Below are positions 41,290-50,061 of a stretch of 64,000 nt of DNA, in pieces. Each line of letters starts with the position of its first letter. Position 1 is the stretch's first letter. The stretch is taken from positions 62,001 through 126,000 of the forward strand of contig JAZQHT010000010.1 in the NCBI GenBank assembly GCA_045540715.1, read 5' to 3'. The DNA is from UMGS1279 sp045540715 (GTDB lineage Bacteria; Bacillota; Clostridia; Oscillospirales; Acutalibacteraceae). Both the position numbers and the translations under genes were made by a program. The notes below the pieces were generated by a model. That model saw only the letters and a program-made list of their open reading frames with translations. It was not told the DNA's origin and made no database searches.

Positions 41290-42668
41290 AATTGTCTTTA
41301 AAATTCTTTTGCGTTGCATATATAATTGTGCTTTTATCTACCGGCATTGGTGGATTTTTTATGATTAATAATATAAATAACACCCTTTTTAATACGCAAA
41401 CAGAAAAGGTTAACACTGCTATAAATTATGCCGCAAACAGTTTTACCGCCTTTTCTGACGTTTCGTTTGGTGAAATGGAAAAAGATCAAATTAAAAGCAT
41501 AAAAAATCAAATAAAATCTGCTCTTAACGGCACCGTTTATGAACTAAATATTTTAGATTCAAACACAATAGAAAAAGAGTATTTAACCTTAAAAGATAAC
41601 TCTTATAAATCATCATTTTTAAAACAAGAAAACAAAATAATTATGAAATCGGTTTGTAAAATTGGTAATGGCAATAATTCTTATTTTATTGTGGCTCTTT
41701 CTGATTTTACCGATATTAAAAACCAATGTGATTTATTTTTAAGGTTATACGGTATTGTGGTTTTTTCTATTTCTGCCATAAGCGGATTTCTACTATTTTG
41801 TTTAACCAAAAAAATTACTACCCCACTACAAAAGCTTACCAAAGCAACCGATGAAATTGCGCTTGGAAATTTTGGTGAAAAGGTTAATATTAAAACTTCA
41901 GATTATGAAATTAAAAACTTATCTGAAAGCTTTAACAGTATGTCTTTAGCGATTAAGCAAAAAATTACCGAAATACAAGAAGAAACCAAAAAACGCGACG
42001 TTTTTGTTTCCGATTTTACCCACGAGCTTAAAACACCTATGACCTCTATTATTGGTTATTCGCAAATGTTAAGTTCTTATACTTTAAACGATGACGAAAA
42101 GCGTGAAGCCGCAAATGCAATATACAACGAAGCCAAGCGCCTTGAAAAGCTTTCGTTACAGCTATTAGACCTTTACGTTTATAAAAACGAAAAAATTGAG
42201 CTTGAAAGCATTAATCTTTTAGAAATTGAAGATAAGCTTAACGCCACTTTAAAATTTTTAGCAATTAAATACGACGTTTTATATTCTGTAAAATTTTCTG
42301 AACAAACTGTTTTAGCAAACAGCGTTTTATTGTTATCTTTACTTTATAATTTAGCAGATAATGCATTTAAGGCGTCTAATCCTAAAAGCATGGTGGAAAT
42401 TTATAGCGAAATAAAAGACGATGATATTTTAATTTGTGTTAAAGACTTTGGTAAAGGAATTTCTAAAGAAAATATTAAATATTTAACAGAACCGTTTTAC
42501 CGTGAAGATAAATCTCGTTCAAGAAAGCTTGGCGGGGCTGGGCTTGGGCTTTCTTTATGCAAAGAAATTGCCCTGCTTCATAACACAAGTTTAAATTTTG
42601 AAACCGAGAAAGATAAAGGAACCACTGTCTCGTTTTTACTTAAAAAAGGGGGGCTAAAAAATGAGTAA
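41286..42668 (+). CDS. Membrane sensor histidine kinase
   Basis: A 460-residue kinase. There are two membrane helices (about 8-28 and 153-174) around an extracytoplasmic sensor (about 29-150), a HAMP domain (about 175-230), a HisKA domain with H246 in DFTHELKTPMTS, and an ATPase domain with N box NLADNAFKAS, G1 DFGKGIS and G2 GGAGLGLS. The sensor has no recognised fold. It is coupled to the response regulator by ATGA and to the next gene by an 8-bp overlap. Confidence 0.92.
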   Translation: MKLSLKFFCVAYIIVLLSTGIGGFFMINNINNTLFNTQTEKVNTAINYAANSFTAFSDVSFGEMEKDQIKSIKNQIKSALNGTVYELNILDSNTIEKEYLTLKDNSYKSSFLKQENKIIMKSVCKIGNGNNSYFIVALSDFTDIKNQCDLFLRLYGIVVFSISAISGFLLFCLTKKITTPLQKLTKATDEIALGNFGEKVNIKTSDYEIKNLSESFNSMSLAIKQKITEIQEETKKRDVFVSDFTHELKTPMTSIIGYSQMLSSYTLNDDEKREAANAIYNEAKRLEKLSLQLLDLYVYKNEKIELESINLLEIEDKLNATLKFLAIKYDVLYSVKFSEQTVLANSVLLLSLLYNLADNAFKASNPKSMVEIYSEIKDDDILICVKDFGKGISKENIKYLTEPFYREDKSRSRKLGGAGLGLSLCKEIALLHNTSLNFETEKDKGTTVSFLLKKGGLKNE

Positions 42669-43392
42669 AATAAAAACAATTGCTATGCTTTTAAGTTTAG
42701 TTCTTTTAACTGCAGTAGTTATTTTTACTCCCTTTATTTTTAGTGAACAAAGCGAAGATAAGATATTAAACAAAACAACATATCAAAATTGCACCATAAC
42801 CAATAAAGTCAACATTAGTTCTAAAGACGTTGCTTTACTTTTTCATAATCACGAAATAATAATTAATGCTTACGACTTTATGTATAAGGTTGTAGATGAT
42901 AAGGAAAAAGCAAAAATTGTTAACAACACATCGGAAGTTTTTGAAACCGTATTTAATAAAAACGATCAGTTTTTTAGCCATTTAAAAGATTTGCTTAATA
43001 TTAACGATTCGCTTTTTACCACGCGTTACAACGTATTGGCCCACGTTGATAATCAGCCGGTAGGTCTTAGCTTTATTGAGGTTATAGTTGAATCGAAAAA
43101 TGAGCTTGTTGAAGTAATTTTTGAAGAAAAAACCAAAACCGTTATTAGCTTTTTATATCAAAATCTTGATGGCGCAATACGTGTAGATAGTGAAGCCTCT
43201 TTAGAAAATTCTAATTTATCTATACGAAATTATTATGAAACAAAGGTCAATGTATCTTCAAAATATTACTATATTTTTTGTGATGAGCTTAAAAGTGAAG
43301 AATCGAGCATTGGAATTTATTTAAATTTTGGAATATTGCAAACCGAAGAAATACATGACTTTACCTATGTCGTTCCAAAAGAAACAACTTAG
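42661..43392 (+). CDS. Exported or membrane-anchored protein of the two-component operon
   Basis: A 243-residue protein with an N-terminal signal/anchor helix (about 7-29) and an extracytoplasmic domain. I recognise no family. It overlaps the kinase gene by 8 bp, so it is made with it; an accessory sensor or target is plausible. One choice of codon, Asn-Val as AATGTA, departs from its neighbours. The gene ends within the GATACAA repeats of the next promoter. Confidence 0.65.
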   Translation: MSKIKTIAMLLSLVLLTAVVIFTPFIFSEQSEDKILNKTTYQNCTITNKVNISSKDVALLFHNHEIIINAYDFMYKVVDDKEKAKIVNNTSEVFETVFNKNDQFFSHLKDLLNINDSLFTTRYNVLAHVDNQPVGLSFIEVIVESKNELVEVIFEEKTKTVISFLYQNLDGAIRVDSEASLENSNLSIRNYYETKVNVSSKYYYIFCDELKSEESSIGIYLNFGILQTEEIHDFTYVVPKETT

Positions 43393-43434
43393 ATACAAAA
43401 AAGCCTATAATATGATACAAGCCTCTCGTATAGT
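43392..43434 (+). promoter_or_regulatory. Promoter of the C39-like gene with GATACAA repeats
   Basis: TATAGT (-10, 43429-43434) with GATACAA at 43392-43398 and 43414-43420, 22 bp (two turns) apart; a degenerate CCTATAA sits between at the 11-bp phase. The proximal copy is 15 bp before the -10, against 14 bp at the two-component promoter. Confidence 0.6.
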
Positions 43435-43460
43435 TTATTTAAACTTACGGGGGGCTTTTT

Positions 43461-44177
43461 ATGAAAAAGAATATTTTATTAATATTTTGCATTGTTATAA
43501 TAGTTATTTTAATGGTTATGATAATAAATTTAGTTAACGCCAATAACACAAATACAAAAACCAACGTTTTTGTTGCAGATAAACTTATTGACGTTAAGCC
43601 ACTTTGCCAATACCCAAATTTACCAACAGGGTGCGAATCGGTTGCGGCAACTATGGTATTAAATTATTTAGGCAGTGAAATAACACCTGAAGAATTTGCT
43701 TATAACTGGTTAAGTTATAGCGAAAGTTTTTATTATTTAGACGGCAAGCTTTATGGCCCTAACCCAAACGAAGTTTTTGCGGGCAACCCTTTTAGTAATG
43801 ATTCTTACGGCTGTTTTTCAAACGTAATTATCAATGCCATTAATAATCATAGTAGCGAATATACTGCTAAAGGTATTACCAACATGACCTTAGAAGAGCT
43901 TTGCAAAGAATATATAGATAATAATAAGCCCCTTTTAATTTGGGCTACTATGAGTATGAAGGAATCTCATAGTGGCGACAGCTGGTGCTTTGAAGACGGA
44001 AGCTTATTTACCTGGACTGCAGGCGAACATTGTTTGGTGTTAGTTGGTTATAATAAAGATTTTTACTTTTTTAACGACCCTCTTTCAGGTAGTATGGTGG
44101 CATATAAAAAAGATCTTGTTGAAAAAAGATTTACCGAACTTAATTCTCAAGCGGTATATATTTATAAAAATAATTAA
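43461..44177 (+). CDS. Membrane-anchored C39-like cysteine peptidase
   Basis: A 238-residue protein with an N-terminal anchor helix (about 4-25) and a papain-like C39_2 domain outside the cell. The active-site candidates are Cys58 (PNLPTGCESVAA), His190 (AGEHCLVLVGY) and Asn205/Asp206 (FFNDPL). C39-type enzymes often cut leaders or peptides. It is probably a target of the adjacent two-component system through shared GATACAA sites. The start ATG follows ACGGGGGG. The stop falls at the start of repeat copy 2. Confidence 0.82.
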   Translation: MKKNILLIFCIVIIVILMVMIINLVNANNTNTKTNVFVADKLIDVKPLCQYPNLPTGCESVAATMVLNYLGSEITPEEFAYNWLSYSESFYYLDGKLYGPNPNEVFAGNPFSNDSYGCFSNVIINAINNHSSEYTAKGITNMTLEELCKEYIDNNKPLLIWATMSMKESHSGDSWCFEDGSLFTWTAGEHCLVLVGYNKDFYFFNDPLSGSMVAYKKDLVEKRFTELNSQAVYIYKNN

Positions 44178-44200
44178 AAAGACATTGAAAAAGCATTAGA
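44177..44200 (+). repeat. 24-bp repeat, copy 2 (iclR-like 3' remnant)
   Basis: Exact copy of 40493-40516. In the matching frame it reads KDIEKALEK then TAA, i.e. the C terminus of an IclR-like protein with no gene body, followed by its own terminator. Confidence 0.85.
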
Positions 44201-44211
44201 AAAATAAAAAT

Positions 44212-44240
44212 TGCCCACACCAATTGTGTGGGCATTTATT
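44212..44240. terminator. Terminator between the C39-like and GH127 genes
   Basis: 9-bp stem TGCCCACAC / GTGTGGGCA with a T-rich tail; serves convergent genes. Confidence 0.8.
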
Positions 44241-46051
44241 TATTTTATAAGGGGTAATTCTGTCATGCGAAGTTTTGTTGAGCCATAAGGATAAAGTGTA
44301 ATTTTTTGTTTTTTGCCTTTTGGTTTTAAGCTTTTTGGCGTTTTGTTACAAACGTTTGTATAACCATCTGCATATCCCCAGTCTATTTCTTTTGCGTATG
44401 CTTCTATGGTTATAGCCGGCTTTTTAGAAGAAAATGGGGTTTTAGAAACTTTATTTTCTTTTAAATTAAACCTTTTACTGCAAAAAGCATATTGCCATTT
44501 AGATTTGGGGAACAATTCATAATCGCAATAAGGAAATTTGCGTTCTACACCATCTTTTTCATACTCGTACATTTTGGTTGAATATGCTATTGGAAGGGCA
44601 AAAACGAGCGAGCCGCATTTTAAAACCTTTAATTTGTTTGGACGTTTTTCTAAACGAGCAACGGTAGTAAATTCTAACTCAATATTTTGCTTAGAATTTG
44701 CCTTAATTTCTATTTTAATATCACCTTTTTCGGCCCTTTTACCGTTAAGTTTTACTTTTTTTGCAAAGGAAGGAACTCTAATAATAAAACTAAAATCTTT
44801 TTTAGATTTTACCTTGTATGTAAAACGATTTTTAAAGGGATATTCGGTTTTTAATTCAATAGAAAAATCATTGGTTTTTAAGGTTGTAGGAATTGGAATT
44901 GCGCTTATAACCTCGTTTTCATTATACATAAATGAAGATAACGCAAACTTTGGAAATCCTTGACCAAAATTTGCGGTGCAGCACCCAAAATGTGGCTCTA
45001 AACCGTATAAATGAGCTTCTGGGCCGTTTGTTCTAAAATATGATTTTTCTGCAAATTTACTGCATTCAATTTGGTTTTGCATTTGCAAATACTGGTGTGT
45101 CCACATATCGTCGCTAATTGTTGCGGGAAGTGCGTTAAAAGCAATTACTTCTAGGCGTTCAAGCCACTTATTATCTCCTGTAAAACTAAATAATTGCTCA
45201 TAAGAAAACATTTGCTCAACCACAGCGCAAAGCTCTGTGCCGCGGTTTGCACCAATACCCGAAAGACATTCGTCTCCGGTAAAAATTTCAACCGACGTAC
45301 CGTTATATTCACTTAAAATTTCATATAATTTTTCGGCATTATCGGTATAAGGTGTTTTTAAAACCTTTGAGGTTAACGCTTCTTCTTTTAACATCATTGC
45401 AATATTAACGTTATGGGTTTCTAAGCACCATTTGTTTACGGGTGTTTTCCACCTGTTTGTTAAATCGTTGTAATTTACGCCTTGTTCTTTTAAAATTTTT
45501 GCTAAATTAATTAGCCATTTTTCTTTATAAATTTCGTATAAAAAATCAATTGCTATAAAGGTTTCAAAAAAGCGAAATTTACCCCAAGTATGAAGCGCTA
45601 TTTTACCATTGTTTAATAGCTCGTAATAATTTTTTAAAGCTTTATAAAGACTGTTTAAAACCTTTTTATCTTTGGTGCACTGGTAATAAACCATAAAAAC
45701 TTTGCTAATTAACTGAACCGCCCAGTTATCGTATTCTGCTCTTTTTTCGTCTTCACAAGGACAAATCCAACCGTCTTCTTTTTGAAAAGACATAATAGCG
45801 TAAATATATTTTTTGGCACGCTTTTTCATATCTTCATCATCAAGCAAGAAAGCTAGTGGAATAAAGCCGTCTAACCAATAAGGAACGCGCTCCCATCCTT
45901 CACGGTTGCCGCCAATGTATGCGCTATCTTTAATATCGGGCCAAATTTTATCAAGGTTGCCACATAAACCTTCTGCCTGTAATTTTAACTGGTTTTTTAA
46001 CCAACCCGAAGGTTTAATTTCATTAGTGGTATAAAAATTCCATTTGTTCAT
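44240..46051 (-). CDS. GH127-family beta-L-arabinofuranosidase-like enzyme
   Basis: A 603-residue protein of the DUF1680/GH127 family. An (alpha/alpha)6-barrel comes first (about 1-390), then beta-sandwich domains. The zinc-cysteine catalytic site known for this family is visible: Glu273 and Cys275 (GTELC) and Cys357-Cys358 (HFGCCTANFGQG). It is cytosolic, which suggests that imported arabinose oligosaccharides are cleaved inside. It has its own promoter. Confidence 0.85.
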   Translation of the reverse strand: MNKWNFYTTNEIKPSGWLKNQLKLQAEGLCGNLDKIWPDIKDSAYIGGNREGWERVPYWLDGFIPLAFLLDDEDMKKRAKKYIYAIMSFQKEDGWICPCEDEKRAEYDNWAVQLISKVFMVYYQCTKDKKVLNSLYKALKNYYELLNNGKIALHTWGKFRFFETFIAIDFLYEIYKEKWLINLAKILKEQGVNYNDLTNRWKTPVNKWCLETHNVNIAMMLKEEALTSKVLKTPYTDNAEKLYEILSEYNGTSVEIFTGDECLSGIGANRGTELCAVVEQMFSYEQLFSFTGDNKWLERLEVIAFNALPATISDDMWTHQYLQMQNQIECSKFAEKSYFRTNGPEAHLYGLEPHFGCCTANFGQGFPKFALSSFMYNENEVISAIPIPTTLKTNDFSIELKTEYPFKNRFTYKVKSKKDFSFIIRVPSFAKKVKLNGKRAEKGDIKIEIKANSKQNIELEFTTVARLEKRPNKLKVLKCGSLVFALPIAYSTKMYEYEKDGVERKFPYCDYELFPKSKWQYAFCSKRFNLKENKVSKTPFSSKKPAITIEAYAKEIDWGYADGYTNVCNKTPKSLKPKGKKQKITLYPYGSTKLRMTELPLIK

Positions 46052-46079
46052 AAAAATTCCCCATAACAGATTTTTATTT

Positions 46080-46108
46080 ATTGTAGCACAGCTTTTTATT
46101 CTTTACAA
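46080..46108 (-). promoter_or_regulatory. Promoter of the GH127 gene
   Basis: TTGTAA (46103-46108), 17-bp spacer, TACAAT (46080-46085). Confidence 0.7.
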
Positions 46109-46118
46109 TAGATAACTT

Positions 46119-46148
46119 AAAAACTCCCAACAATTGTTGGGAGTTTTT
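46119..46148 (-). terminator. Terminator of the ferritin-like gene
   Basis: Perfect palindrome AAAAACTCCCAACA / TGTTGGGAGTTTTT, 30 bp, ending in T residues on the minus strand. Confidence 0.8.
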
Positions 46149-46151
46149 GTT

Positions 46152-47426
46152 TTATAAACTACAAGCGTTTGAGGCACCGGGACTTCTACCTATATCGGTA
46201 TTATCGTTGGTTCTGTCTCTAAGTGGTTTTATGGGATTTTCATCAACTTCAAAACGATAATCGCGGCCATTTTTTGCAATATAATCTTCAATAACGGTGT
46301 GGCTTCTAACCTCTTTTAAATTGTCGTTAACGGTGTTTTGATAACGGAAAAAGTCGGCGTTATCTGCTAAATTATTAACGCAAGAATATTTTTCTTTAAC
46401 AGTGGTTACCTGTACCGATTTATTTAAAATTTCTCTAACGTAATCTATATTGCTTTCTAGTTTTAAAACGTCGGGGAAAGCAACGTTTTTACCAAGCACC
46501 TGCGTATAATGTTTACCCTCTTCTTCGCAAAGTAGTTTTGCCGCCGCGTGCAAGTGGGCAATTTCTTGTTCTAATAGTTTCTCCCAAATAGATTTTATGG
46601 CAGGTACGGTTTCGGTTTTATACATTGAATAATACAAATAGCACTCGGTGTATTGGTGCATTAATAGGTTTTCAAGCCAAGTGGCTTTTACGTCAAGTAG
46701 CGAGCCGTAATGAGTAACGTGGTCTTCTTCAACCATACCGATTTCTTGATATAGCTCTCTTCCCTTTTCTTCGGGGTAGGCACCACAAACGTTCATATAA
46801 AAGTTCATTGTTTGTTGCTCGGCGGCGGTAATAATATTTACACAAAGATTTGTTGATAAGGCCGCTTTTTTGCTATTAGTATAAAAACGCACGGTATCAA
46901 CGGGGTGACGGTGGTGTGCAACTGTGGGGCGTCCGGGCATAATTTCGGTATATTTGCCAACCAAGTTTTCGGCTTTTTCTCCCGTTGTCATATCTAAATA
47001 ATCGGCATAGCGGTAAAGGTGGTCAAAGTCTTCAAGTAGTGCAAAATCTAAGGCCTTTTTAACGTAAGGGTCTTTTTCTTTTTTTGCTAAATGAGCCGTT
47101 AAATCGACCGCTAATTGCTCGTAACCAATGGTGTGTTCAAGTAACGTTTCATCCACAGGTTTTATTAAAGAAATTAGCTTTTGCTGAAGTTGTTCGCTTC
47201 TTCGCATAACAGCTAAAGCGCGTCTTATATTGTTATTACTGCAATTGCGCTGAAACTGATGCAAGAACCAATTGTTTTCAAACTCGGTGCCGTTCATTAA
47301 AATTACTCTTGTTCTTGTATATGGGTCAACATCTTTTTTGTTATAAGAATAGGGTCTTATTTCCGACCAATCCATAATTGTACTTTCTAAAGTTTTGGGC
47401 TTTTGCTCAAAAGGATTAAAACTCAT
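46152..47426 (-). CDS. Large ferritin-like (diiron) protein of unknown role
   Basis: A 424-residue, Glu/His-rich helical protein. Repeated iron-ligand-like motifs are LLEHTIGYEQ (Glu97/His98), EDFDH (132-136), AAEQQT (203), MVEEDHVTH (234-239) and LLEQEIAHLH (288-293), suggesting two ferritin-like four-helix bundles. No family name is certain. I chose the ATG at 47426, 8 bp after AAGGAG. The C terminus ends SPGASNACSL. It could be an oxidoreductase or metal-storage protein. Confidence 0.6.
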   Translation of the reverse strand: MSFNPFEQKPKTLESTIMDWSEIRPYSYNKKDVDPYTRTRVILMNGTEFENNWFLHQFQRNCSNNNIRRALAVMRRSEQLQQKLISLIKPVDETLLEHTIGYEQLAVDLTAHLAKKEKDPYVKKALDFALLEDFDHLYRYADYLDMTTGEKAENLVGKYTEIMPGRPTVAHHRHPVDTVRFYTNSKKAALSTNLCVNIITAAEQQTMNFYMNVCGAYPEEKGRELYQEIGMVEEDHVTHYGSLLDVKATWLENLLMHQYTECYLYYSMYKTETVPAIKSIWEKLLEQEIAHLHAAAKLLCEEEGKHYTQVLGKNVAFPDVLKLESNIDYVREILNKSVQVTTVKEKYSCVNNLADNADFFRYQNTVNDNLKEVRSHTVIEDYIAKNGRDYRFEVDENPIKPLRDRTNDNTDIGRSPGASNACSL

Positions 47427-47489
47427 AAAATACACTCCTTATATTTTCTCTATATTATTTTATGTGCAAAAATCCTTAATATTCTAAAA

Positions 47490-47518
47490 AGAAAAAGCCT
47501 CGCAAAAAGCGAGGCTTT
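47490..47518 (-). terminator. Terminator of the NhaC-type gene
   Basis: Stem AAGCCTCGC / GCGAGGCTT with AAAAA loop, then T residues on the minus strand. Confidence 0.8.
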
Positions 47519-47534
47519 AAAACTACAATTTATT

Positions 47535-49322
47535 TTATGCGGCTTGTTTTTTTGTAATAAGTTTAATCACAAACAAGGTTGCTATCATCATAACAACTGC
47601 AACAGAAAGTGCAATATAAACGTTTTGAACAAGACCTGCAACAATATATGAAACAAAGGATACGCCTGCAACGGTTAGTGCGTAAGGAAGCTGAGTTGAT
47701 ACGTGGTTAACGTGTTCGCACTGTGCACCTGCACTAGACATAATGGTTGTATCTGAAATTGGTGAACAGTGGTCGCCGCAAACAGCACCAGCAAGACACG
47801 CAGACATACCAATAATCATTAGTTCGCCACCTTGTGAGAATACGCCCAAAACAATAGGAATTAAGATACCAAATGTACCCCAAGAAGTACCTGTTGCAAA
47901 AGCAATTACACAAGCCACCAAGAATATAATTGCGGGTAAGAAGTTTTGTAATGCACCGGCGTTTGCTAAAGCATTTTCAACAAATAAATCAGAGCCTAAA
48001 ATGCCTGTCATATTTTTAAGTGCGGTTGCCATTGTAAGTATTAAAATTGCAGGAACCATTGCAATAAAGCCTTTTGGAATACAAGACATTGAATCTTTAA
48101 AAGAAATTAAACCTCTTGCGATTAAATAGATAACCGTAATAACTAAAGTAATAATACTGCCAAATGGAAGTGCTACTGTAGCATCGGTATCGCCAAACGC
48201 ACCTACAAAGTTATTATAATTTGAGCTTGTTGCATCAAAGAAACCGCCAACGTAAATTAAAGAAACAACAGAAATTACAACCAATAAAAGAATTGGTAAA
48301 AGAAGATCAATTACTTTGCCTTTTTCGTTGCCGTCTTCTAATTCTTCGCCGCCTTTTACTTCACCACCAAAGGTAAATAAATCGCCTTCAGCGGCATTTT
48401 TTTCGTGTAATTTCATTGGGCCGTAATCCATTTTCATAACAATTATACCAATAATAAACACGAAGGTTAAAAGTGAATAGAAGTTATATGGAATTGCGCT
48501 ACAGAATAGTCCTAAACCATCCATATCACCAGGAACGTCTTTAGTATATTCCGAAACGGCCGCCGCCCAAGAAGAAATGGGGGCAATCATACAAATAGGT
48601 GCTGCGGTAGCATCAATTAAATATGCTAACTTTGCACGGGAAATTTTATGTTTATCTGTAACGGGGCGCATAACAGAACCAACTGTTAAGCAGTTAAAAT
48701 AGTCGTCAATAAATATTAAAACGCCTAAAACAAAGGTACAAATTGCGGCCCCAACTTTACTTTTAATGTTTTTGGAAGCCCAACGACCAAATGCCGCAGA
48801 ACCGCCTGTTTTATTAATTAATGCTACTAAAATGCCAAGTACAACCAAGAAAATAAATATACCTGCAGTACCTGAAACTGAACTAATTAGACCATCGTTA
48901 AGTAAGGTGTCCATAGAACCAACAAGGTTAAAGTTATTGTAAAGTAACGCGCCAAGCACAATACCTACAAATAACGAAGAATAAACCTCTTTTGTTACAA
49001 GTGCTAATAAAATTGCAACTAATGCCGGAACTAAAGACATAAAGGTTGAATAATATTCGCTTTGGTGCGCTATTACTCCTTTACCCTCGCAATCTTCACA
49101 AGTTTTAGGTAAAATGGTAACGCTTCCTTGATTATCGCAAATTTCACAACCTTCACCTTCACAAGCGGTACAATCTGCTAATGCAACTTTGCCATCTGCA
49201 CCGCAAGTTTCGCAATCAATCTGTGTTGTTTTGCCTAAGGTTAAAGACATTGTAATAACCGCTGCTAAAGCAACAACTAAAACTATTGCGGTAACAATAA
49301 ATTTTGAACCAACTTTTTTCAT
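47535..49322 (-). CDS. lysW: NhaC-superfamily lysine transporter with a DnaJ-like cysteine-rich insert
   Basis: A 595-residue membrane transporter of the NhaC Na+/H+ antiporter superfamily with about 12 helices. NhaC-type genes under lysine riboswitches have been proposed to be lysine transporters (LysW), and the L box upstream supports that here. After the first helix (about 8-28) is a cysteine-rich insert, residues 37-82, with four CxxC pairs (37/40, 51/54, 59/62, 75/78), several in CxxCxGxG form as in the DnaJ zinc finger. The helical core follows from residue 93. The start follows AAAGGAG. Confidence 0.82.
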   Translation of the reverse strand: MKKVGSKFIVTAIVLVVALAAVITMSLTLGKTTQIDCETCGADGKVALADCTACEGEGCEICDNQGSVTILPKTCEDCEGKGVIAHQSEYYSTFMSLVPALVAILLALVTKEVYSSLFVGIVLGALLYNNFNLVGSMDTLLNDGLISSVSGTAGIFIFLVVLGILVALINKTGGSAAFGRWASKNIKSKVGAAICTFVLGVLIFIDDYFNCLTVGSVMRPVTDKHKISRAKLAYLIDATAAPICMIAPISSWAAAVSEYTKDVPGDMDGLGLFCSAIPYNFYSLLTFVFIIGIIVMKMDYGPMKLHEKNAAEGDLFTFGGEVKGGEELEDGNEKGKVIDLLLPILLLVVISVVSLIYVGGFFDATSSNYNNFVGAFGDTDATVALPFGSIITLVITVIYLIARGLISFKDSMSCIPKGFIAMVPAILILTMATALKNMTGILGSDLFVENALANAGALQNFLPAIIFLVACVIAFATGTSWGTFGILIPIVLGVFSQGGELMIIGMSACLAGAVCGDHCSPISDTTIMSSAGAQCEHVNHVSTQLPYALTVAGVSFVSYIVAGLVQNVYIALSVAVVMMIATLFVIKLITKKQAA

Positions 49323-49348
49323 ACTCTTTCTCCTTTTTATTTGCCAAT

Positions 49349-49380
49349 AAAAAAATTCGCAGTATTAGAGTACTGCGAAT
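49349..49380 (-). terminator. Expression-platform terminator of the lysine riboswitch
   Basis: 10-bp stem ATTCGCAGTA / TACTGCGAAT with a T run on the minus strand, between the aptamer and the gene. Lysine binding should favour it. Confidence 0.88.
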
Positions 49381-49390
49381 TACATTTAAA

Positions 49391-49558
49391 GTAAGACGAT
49401 AGCACTCCACAAAACTGTGACAGTCTTCGGCATATTATACCGAAGCCCAACTTATAATCCTTTGGCTTTAAGATTATAAATTTCGGCGGTATTTCCTTTT
49501 GCTAAAATAAAAGCCATTTGCGTTTTAGCTACTAATAAATACCGCGCCTCTATACGCT
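49391..49558 (-). promoter_or_regulatory. Lysine riboswitch (L box)
   Basis: The RNA matches the lysine aptamer consensus in order: AGAGGCGC, AGTAG, ACCGCCGAA, TTGGGCTTCGGTAT, ACTGTCAC and GTGGAGTGCTATC. The last pairs with the 5' strand near GCGTATAG. It controls the NhaC-type transporter downstream by transcription termination (49349-49380). Confidence 0.93.
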
Positions 49559-49565
49559 AAAAAAA

Positions 49566-49594
49566 ATTATAACTTATAAATATACAAATTGCAA
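49566..49594 (-). promoter_or_regulatory. Promoter of the lysine riboswitch transcript
   Basis: TTGCAA (49589-49594), 17-bp spacer, TATAAT (49566-49571), just upstream of the aptamer. Confidence 0.75.
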
Positions 49595-49603
49595 CAAATT
49601 TTT

Positions 49604-49635
49604 GCAAAAAAATAAAGCCCTGCAAAAGCAGAGCT
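49604..49635 (-). terminator. Terminator of rpsT
   Basis: Stem AAGCTCTGC-TTTT-GCAGGGCTT (one mismatch) and a T-rich tail. Confidence 0.8.
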
Positions 49636-49648
49636 TAATAAAGCATAA

Positions 49649-49888
49649 TTATTTGTTTAAGCTTTTTGCTAAAGCAGATTTCTTTCTTGCTGCGGTGTTT
49701 TTGTGTAAAAGACCTTTAGCTGCTGCTTTGTCAACCTTTTTGATAGCAACCTTTACTGCTGCTTCTTTATCTTCTGCTGTATTTGCATTTTTAATAGCAG
49801 TTTTTAATGCAGAACGAGCTGCCTTATTGCGTTGGTTATTTGCTTCTGCAATTAGTACACGTTTTTTTGCGGATTTAATATTAGGCAT
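49649..49888 (-). CDS. rpsT: 30S ribosomal protein S20
   Basis: A 79-residue basic protein that binds 16S rRNA early in small-subunit assembly. It starts MPNIKSAKKRV and contains the family NQRNKAARSALKTAIK and KGLLHKNTAARKKS. The start follows a strong GGGAGGTG. Single gene with its own promoter and terminator. Confidence 0.97.
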   Translation of the reverse strand: MPNIKSAKKRVLIAEANNQRNKAARSALKTAIKNANTAEDKEAAVKVAIKKVDKAAAKGLLHKNTAARKKSALAKSLNK

Positions 49889-49924
49889 ACTATTACACCT
49901 CCCTATAAATTTTCAGATACAGTT

Positions 49925-49953
49925 ATTTTATCATTATAAAAACAAAAATGCAA
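49925..49953 (-). promoter_or_regulatory. Promoter of rpsT
   Basis: TTGCAT (49948-49953), 17-bp spacer, TAAAAT (49925-49930). Confidence 0.65.
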
Positions 49954-50061
49954 TAGTTTTTTAAAAATATTAAGATTTTTTGAGCAAAAACCGTATAAAA
50001 GATTTTTAAAAATCATAAATTTTTAGTGAATATACTAATTTTAAAATATAAAGGTGATATT

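Noticed and set aside
43328..43537. Plus-strand ORF between the exported protein and the C39-like gene
   Set aside because: It overlaps both real genes out of frame and covers the GATACAA promoter.
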